Of a stretch of DNA of 64,000 nucleotides, positions 60,341 through 64,000 are shown one piece after another (position 1 is the stretch's first letter; each line of letters opens with the position of its first letter). Source of the stretch: Phenylobacterium soli (GTDB lineage Bacteria; Pseudomonadota; Alphaproteobacteria; Caulobacterales; Caulobacteraceae); NCBI RefSeq assembly GCF_003254475.1, contig NZ_QFYQ01000001.1, forward strand, positions 2,604,001-2,668,000, written 5' to 3'. Both the position numbers and the translations under genes were made by a program. Under the pieces are notes generated by a model. It saw nothing but the letters and a program-made list of their open reading frames with translations. It made no database searches and was not told the origin of the DNA.

Positions 60341-61048
60341 TTGGCGGCGCGGCGCCCCATCCTTGGACGCTTCGTATTCCTAGATGGGAAACGGCTCGAA
60401 ATGACACAAGATCGTCGTCCGCTTCGCACAAAAGCGCCCCAGCCTCCGCTGGTGGCGTTCGATTTCGACGGCACGATCACGACCAGGGACAGTTTCACGG
60501 CCTTCCTGCGCTGGCGCGCCGATCCGGCGCGCTACGCCCTGGGCCTCGCAAGATTGGCGCCGGCGGGCGTCCGCTACCTGTTTGACAAAGACCGTGGCCG
60601 GATCAAGGCGGCCGCCGCCACCGAGTTCCTCAGGGGACTCACCGCCCCGGAGCTGGAGGCCGACGCCGAATCCTTCGCCGTCGAGACCGCGCCGATGCTG
60701 TTCCGCCCGGACGCGCTGGCCACTTGGCGCCGCTGGCGGGCGGAGGGCGCGCGGCTCGTGATCGTGTCGGCCTCGCCGAGCTTCGTCGTCGCCCCCTTCG
60801 CCGAGCGCCTCGGCGCCGACCGCCTGATCGCCACCGAACTCGCCTATGACTCCGATGGCCGGGCCACCGGCCGCTTCGCCACGCCCAACTGCCGCGGCCC
60901 GGAGAAGGTGGCGCGCCTGCGTGAGGCGTTCGGTGAGGACGTCACCCTGCGCGCCGCCTATGGCGACACCGCGGGCGATCGCGAGATGCTGCAGATCGCG
61001 GAGATCCAGGGCTTCAAAATCTTCCAGGGCCGGCCGGAGTTCGGATGA
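60341..61048 (+). CDS. cicA: HAD-IB family phosphatase, CicA
   Basis: A 235-residue HAD-superfamily protein. Motif I with the nucleophile is VAFDFDGTITTRDSF, motif II LVIVSASPSF, and motif IV with two acidic residues is AAYGDTAGDREML. The TTG start at 60341 is supported by AAGGAG 6 bases upstream; an ATG at 60401 has no such site. In Caulobacter the essential gene cicA encodes a member of this superfamily and lies between clpX and clpP (from memory), the same place as here. Its stop overlaps the next gene as ATGA. Confidence 0.85.
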   Translation: MAARRPILGRFVFLDGKRLEMTQDRRPLRTKAPQPPLVAFDFDGTITTRDSFTAFLRWRADPARYALGLARLAPAGVRYLFDKDRGRIKAAAATEFLRGLTAPELEADAESFAVETAPMLFRPDALATWRRWRAEGARLVIVSASPSFVVAPFAERLGADRLIATELAYDSDGRATGRFATPNCRGPEKVARLREAFGEDVTLRAAYGDTAGDREMLQIAEIQGFKIFQGRPEFG

Positions 61049-62721
61049 GCGAGCCGCTCGACAGGGCGCGGGACTGGTTCGTCGACGGCCAGATGGCCTC
61101 GGCGCGCGGCCGGCTGGCGCAGACCCAGGGCCGCGCCGTTCTCGCCCTCCTCGAAGAACAGCGCCGCCAAGGCCTCGCCGGCGCGCTTGCCGAGATCGGC
61201 GTCTTCGTCGGCCGGGGGCTCATCGGCCTGGCCCGGGCCGCGGCGCCGGGCGAGCGGGTGTTCGGTCTGCAGACCGAAGTCGCCGGCCCCGATCTGACGC
61301 CCGAGCTCGTCCGCAACCTCCAGCTCCGTCTCAGTGAGGCCGAGCTTGGCCGCATCGCCCTCCGGAGAGCGAGCTCCAGCGAGCTCGACGCGAGCGCCTG
61401 GGCCGGCCACCTGCAGGGTTCCGCAAGGTTTGTGCGGCTCTCGGGCCAGGCCGACCGTCCCTCCCTTCGCCACGACCTGACGCTCGCCGCCGCGGCCCTC
61501 GCTCCCGGCGGCGTCATCGTCATCGACGACGTGCTCAGCGAGCTTGCCCCAGATCTCACGGTCGGGCTGCTCGAGGCGCTCTCCGCCCAGCCCGGTCTCG
61601 AGGCTGTGGCGCTAATCCCGCGAACGGGCCCGGCGGCCGAGGGCGGGGCCCAGCTCGTCTGCACGTCCCGCGGCGCGTCCGCCGCCTACCGGCGGGCGCT
61701 GGACGGCGCCCTCTGCCCGCCCCTGCGTCCCGCGCTCCAGCGCTTCCTCAGCGGCGAAGTTCGGGTCTACGCCGAGCGGCCTGCTGCGCCGACGGCCCAT
61801 GCCCCTGCCGCGGCTGCCCGCCAGGGCGAGGCGCTGCCCGTGGTCTTCGCCCTCGAGGACCGCAGCGGATCCTACTGGCTTAACACCGCCGTCGCCCTGA
61901 CCTCCCTGGCCCAGCACGCGCGCCGTCAGATCCACGTCCACCTCCTGCACGCCCCGGATCTGCACGAGACCGCCAGGCGGCGTCTGGCCGAGATCGCCGA
62001 CTCGATGGGCGTTCCCCTGACGCTCACGCCCGTTGCGCTGCCCGCGGGACTCGACCCGAAGGCCCTGCGCAGCTTCGGACCGGCGGCGATCTACCGCCTG
62101 ATCATCCCGAGGTTGTTCGCGGACCATCCGCTGGTCGTCTATCTGGACTCCGACATCGTCGTGAACGGCCTCGACATCGGCCAGCTTGCCGAGGCGGCCC
62201 CGATCGACCAGCCCCTCGCCGCCGTGCACGACCGTCACCAGGGCCGCGCCGAGCGCCACCTCGAGCTGCTCGCCCAGATGGCCCTCGATCCGACGACCTA
62301 TGTGAACTCCGGGGTGCTCGCGATCCGCCCCGCCCTCATCAGCGAGGATCTGGTGGAGGCCTTTCTCGCCTTCACCCGCGCCTATCCGCAGGCCGCGCAC
62401 CCGGACCAGGACTTCCTGAACCGCCACTTCAAGGGCCGCATCGCGCTGGTCGACACGCGCTTCAACCTGCAGCTCGTGGGCTTCGACAAGGAGCTGCTGC
62501 GTCCGCTCACCGCCTACCGCGGCGCCATCCTGCACTATTCCGGCAAGATCAAGCCGCTGGACGGCGTCATGAGCCCGGCCCTCGTCCCCTTCTGGGCCCA
62601 TGCCCACCGCACGCCGGAGATCCTGGACGGCCAGCTCTACGACGTCAGCCGCTACATCCTCGCCGGGAAGGATCCGGACACGGTCCTGCGCCGCCGGATC
62701 GCGCTCGAGGCCGAGGACTGA
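61045..62721 (+). CDS. Fusion of a methyltransferase-like domain and a GT8 glycosyltransferase
   Basis: A 558-residue protein, start ATG 61045 overlapping the cicA stop. Residues ~40-190 look like a class I SAM methyltransferase (ALAEIGVFVGRGLIGLARAA; then ALAPGGVIVIDDV). Residues ~265-550 form a GT8 glycosyltransferase: VVFALEDRSGSYWLNTAVAL start, donor/metal DxD in VVYLDSDIVV near residue 366, YVNSGVLAIRP and HPDQDFLNRHFKG. The C-terminal HYSGKIKPLDG holds the second metal His. It probably modifies an LPS- or capsule-type glycan; substrates are unknown. Confidence 0.85.
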   Translation: MSEPLDRARDWFVDGQMASARGRLAQTQGRAVLALLEEQRRQGLAGALAEIGVFVGRGLIGLARAAAPGERVFGLQTEVAGPDLTPELVRNLQLRLSEAELGRIALRRASSSELDASAWAGHLQGSARFVRLSGQADRPSLRHDLTLAAAALAPGGVIVIDDVLSELAPDLTVGLLEALSAQPGLEAVALIPRTGPAAEGGAQLVCTSRGASAAYRRALDGALCPPLRPALQRFLSGEVRVYAERPAAPTAHAPAAAARQGEALPVVFALEDRSGSYWLNTAVALTSLAQHARRQIHVHLLHAPDLHETARRRLAEIADSMGVPLTLTPVALPAGLDPKALRSFGPAAIYRLIIPRLFADHPLVVYLDSDIVVNGLDIGQLAEAAPIDQPLAAVHDRHQGRAERHLELLAQMALDPTTYVNSGVLAIRPALISEDLVEAFLAFTRAYPQAAHPDQDFLNRHFKGRIALVDTRFNLQLVGFDKELLRPLTAYRGAILHYSGKIKPLDGVMSPALVPFWAHAHRTPEILDGQLYDVSRYILAGKDPDTVLRRRIALEAED

Positions 62722-62739
62722 ACGCCCGCGCCCCAAACG

Positions 62740-62771
62740 AAAAGAGCGCCCGCCGTGCCCGGCGAGCGCCC
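62740..62771 (-). terminator. Rho-independent terminator of clpP
   Basis: On the minus strand a 12-bp GC-rich stem with two G-T pairs and loop GGCA is followed by TTTT. It lies 28 bases after the clpP stop. The same hairpin is close to the end of the convergent fusion gene and may serve both. Confidence 0.75.
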
Positions 62772-62799
62772 TGGAACTCCACCCCTGGAGGGCGCGTCC

Positions 62800-63417
62800 T
62801 CAGCCTTCGCTTTCGCGATGCTCCCAGACGTGGTCGACGAGGCCCCAGTCCTTGGCCTCCTCGGCGGTCATGAAGTAGTCGCGGTCGAGGGTCTCCTCGA
62901 CCACCTCGATCGGCTGGCCGGTGTGCTTGGCGTAGAGCTCGTTCAGCCGGCGCTTGGTCTTGATGATGTCCTCAGCGTGGCGCTGGATGTCCGTCGCCTT
63001 GCCGGAGAAGCCGCCGGACGGCTGGTGCACCATGATGCGCGCGCTCGGCAGCGCGATGCGCTGGCCCTTCTCGCCGGCCATCAGCAGGAACGAGCCCATC
63101 GAGGCCGCCATGCCCATGCACAGGGTGATCACCGGGCTCTTGATGTACTGCATGGTGTCGTAGATCGCGAGGCCGCTGGTCACGATGCCGCCGGGCGAGT
63201 TGATGTACATCTGGATCTCTTTCTTCGGGTTCTCCGCCTCGAGATGGAGAAGCTGGGCGCAGATCAGGCTGGCCATGCCATCCTCGATCGGCCCCGCCAC
63301 GAAGACGATCCGGTCCTTCAGGAGACGGGAGAAGATGTCGTAGGCGCGCTCGCCACGGCTGGTCTGCTCCACCACCATCGGCACCAGGCCCAGAGCAGTC
63401 GTCACCGGATCACGCAT
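62800..63417 (-). CDS. clpP: ATP-dependent Clp protease proteolytic subunit
   Basis: A 205-residue serine protease that forms the ClpXP barrel. The catalytic Ser is in [11 protein letters not shown] (about residue 103), His in [10 protein letters not shown] near residue 128, and Asp in DRDYFM near residue 178. Start ATG at 63415-63417. Two copies of GATATCGCG (63436-63444 and 63480-63488, 44 bp apart) lie upstream and may be regulator sites. Confidence 0.97.
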   Translation of the reverse strand: MRDPVTTALGLVPMVVEQTSRGERAYDIFSRLLKDRIVFVAGPIEDGMASLICAQLLHLEAENPKKEIQMYINSPGGIVTSGLAIYDTMQYIKSPVITLCMGMAASMGSFLLMAGEKGQRIALPSARIMVHQPSGGFSGKATDIQRHAEDIIKTKRRLNELYAKHTGQPIEVVEETLDRDYFMTAEEAKDWGLVDHVWEHRESEG

Positions 63418-63593
63418 GTCGGGAAAACCCTTCTAGATATCGCGGGCGGCCCGCATGTCGCGTCCGCACTGTCCCTATGGATATCGCGTGCCTTTGACGG
63501 CTGCGCAAGGCGGCCGAAGCGGAACGCGACACGGCGCCTTGATCCTGGCGCGCGGACAGCCATGGTGAAGGCCTGTTCGGACCGGAGAGTTCC

Positions 63594-64000
63594 ATGCGCA
63601 ATCTGACCTTCGCCGTCGCCGGTGTGGCGGCCCTGCTCGTGACCGGCGCGGCCGAGGCCGCCCCAGCCAAGGCCGCTGCCGCCAAGCCGAGGGACGCGAA
63701 GGTGTGGGCCGCCGCCCAAGCCGCCCGCGAGGGCCAGCTGAAGCTCCTCGAAAGCGTTGTCAACATCGATTCCGGCACCGGTGACGCCGCCGGCGGAAAC
63801 AAGGTGGCCGCGGTGCTGATCCCGCGCCTCAAGGCGCTCGGCATGAGCGTCGAGATCCTGCCGCCCGAAGAGGCCGGCCTGGCCGACAACGTCGTCGCCC
63901 GCCTCTCCGGGACCGGCAAGGGCCGCATCCTGATGATCGGCCACCTCGACACCGTCTTCGGGCCGGGCACGGTGGCCAAGCGGGCCTTCCGCATGGACGC
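63594..64000 (+). CDS. M20 family metallopeptidase (partial, N-terminal part)
   Basis: The first ~135 residues of an M20 zinc peptidase, glutamate-carboxypeptidase type. A signal peptide (to about residue 23, AEA) is followed by the opening NIDSGTGDAAGGNKVAAVL, and the metal ligand motif IGHLDTVFGPG (HxD). The ATG at 63594 has CGGAGAG upstream. The rest lies beyond the window. It is probably a periplasmic exopeptidase; the substrate is not deducible. Confidence 0.9.
   Translation, partial: MRNLTFAVAGVAALLVTGAAEAAPAKAAAAKPRDAKVWAAAQAAREGQLKLLESVVNIDSGTGDAAGGNKVAAVLIPRLKALGMSVEILPPEEAGLADNVVARLSGTGKGRILMIGHLDTVFGPGTVAKRAFRMD

Overview
The window is high-GC DNA with tightly packed, mostly minus-strand genes. 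Its gene order matches, as I remember it, the chromosome of Caulobacter crescentus and its relatives: bamA-rseP-dxr-cdsA-uppS-frr-pyrH-tsf-rpsB, dnaE, lolDC-proS, rnj-coaX-birA, the nuo operon, then hupB-lon-clpX-cicA-clpP. I read it as a Caulobacteraceae chromosome (Caulobacter, Phenylobacterium or a close relative). The genus is an inference.

Layout: 1-8.3 kb carries outer-membrane assembly, site-2 protease, isoprenoid/phospholipid synthesis and translation genes. 8.4-16.9 kb holds a small secreted repeat protein, dnaE, a 29-codon SOS gene (sidA) with a LexA box, an unknown exported protein, lolD/lolC and proS. 17-22.2 kb holds a DUF1467 protein, methylmalonyl-CoA epimerase, a TDT/SLAC1-type transporter, RNase J, CoaX and BirA. 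22.2-37.2 kb is a complete 14-subunit complex I operon (nuoA to nuoN) with two extra coupled genes: an NTF2-like protein between nuoD and nuoE and a short lipoprotein between nuoH and nuoI. 37.4-52.4 kb is accessory: tRNA-Asp, a kynureninase/tryptophan dioxygenase pair, a DUF885 hydrolase, an MliC-type lipoprotein, a methyltransferase with an Ig-like tail, a membrane glycosyltransferase-like protein, an oxidoreductase cluster (FMN reductase, Baeyer-Villiger monooxygenase, aldo/keto reductase), a POT peptide transporter, tRNA-Val, a LysR regulator and a cupin. 52.4-64 kb carries a TMEM165/GDT1 Mn2+ transporter under a yybP-ykoY riboswitch, hupB, lon, an RTX/glycine-rich protein inserted between lon and clpX, clpX, cicA with a methyltransferase-GT8 fusion on the other strand, clpP and the start of an M20 peptidase.

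Functionally, most of the window is core physiology. The protease/cell-cycle theme is strong: RseP, ClpX, ClpP, Lon, CicA and the SOS division inhibitor SidA all lie here. The most informative items are small or non-coding: sidA with its LexA box, the manganese riboswitch, the two extra genes in the nuo operon, and the near-identical palindromes flanking the RTX gene. I saw no insertion sequence, CRISPR array or prophage.
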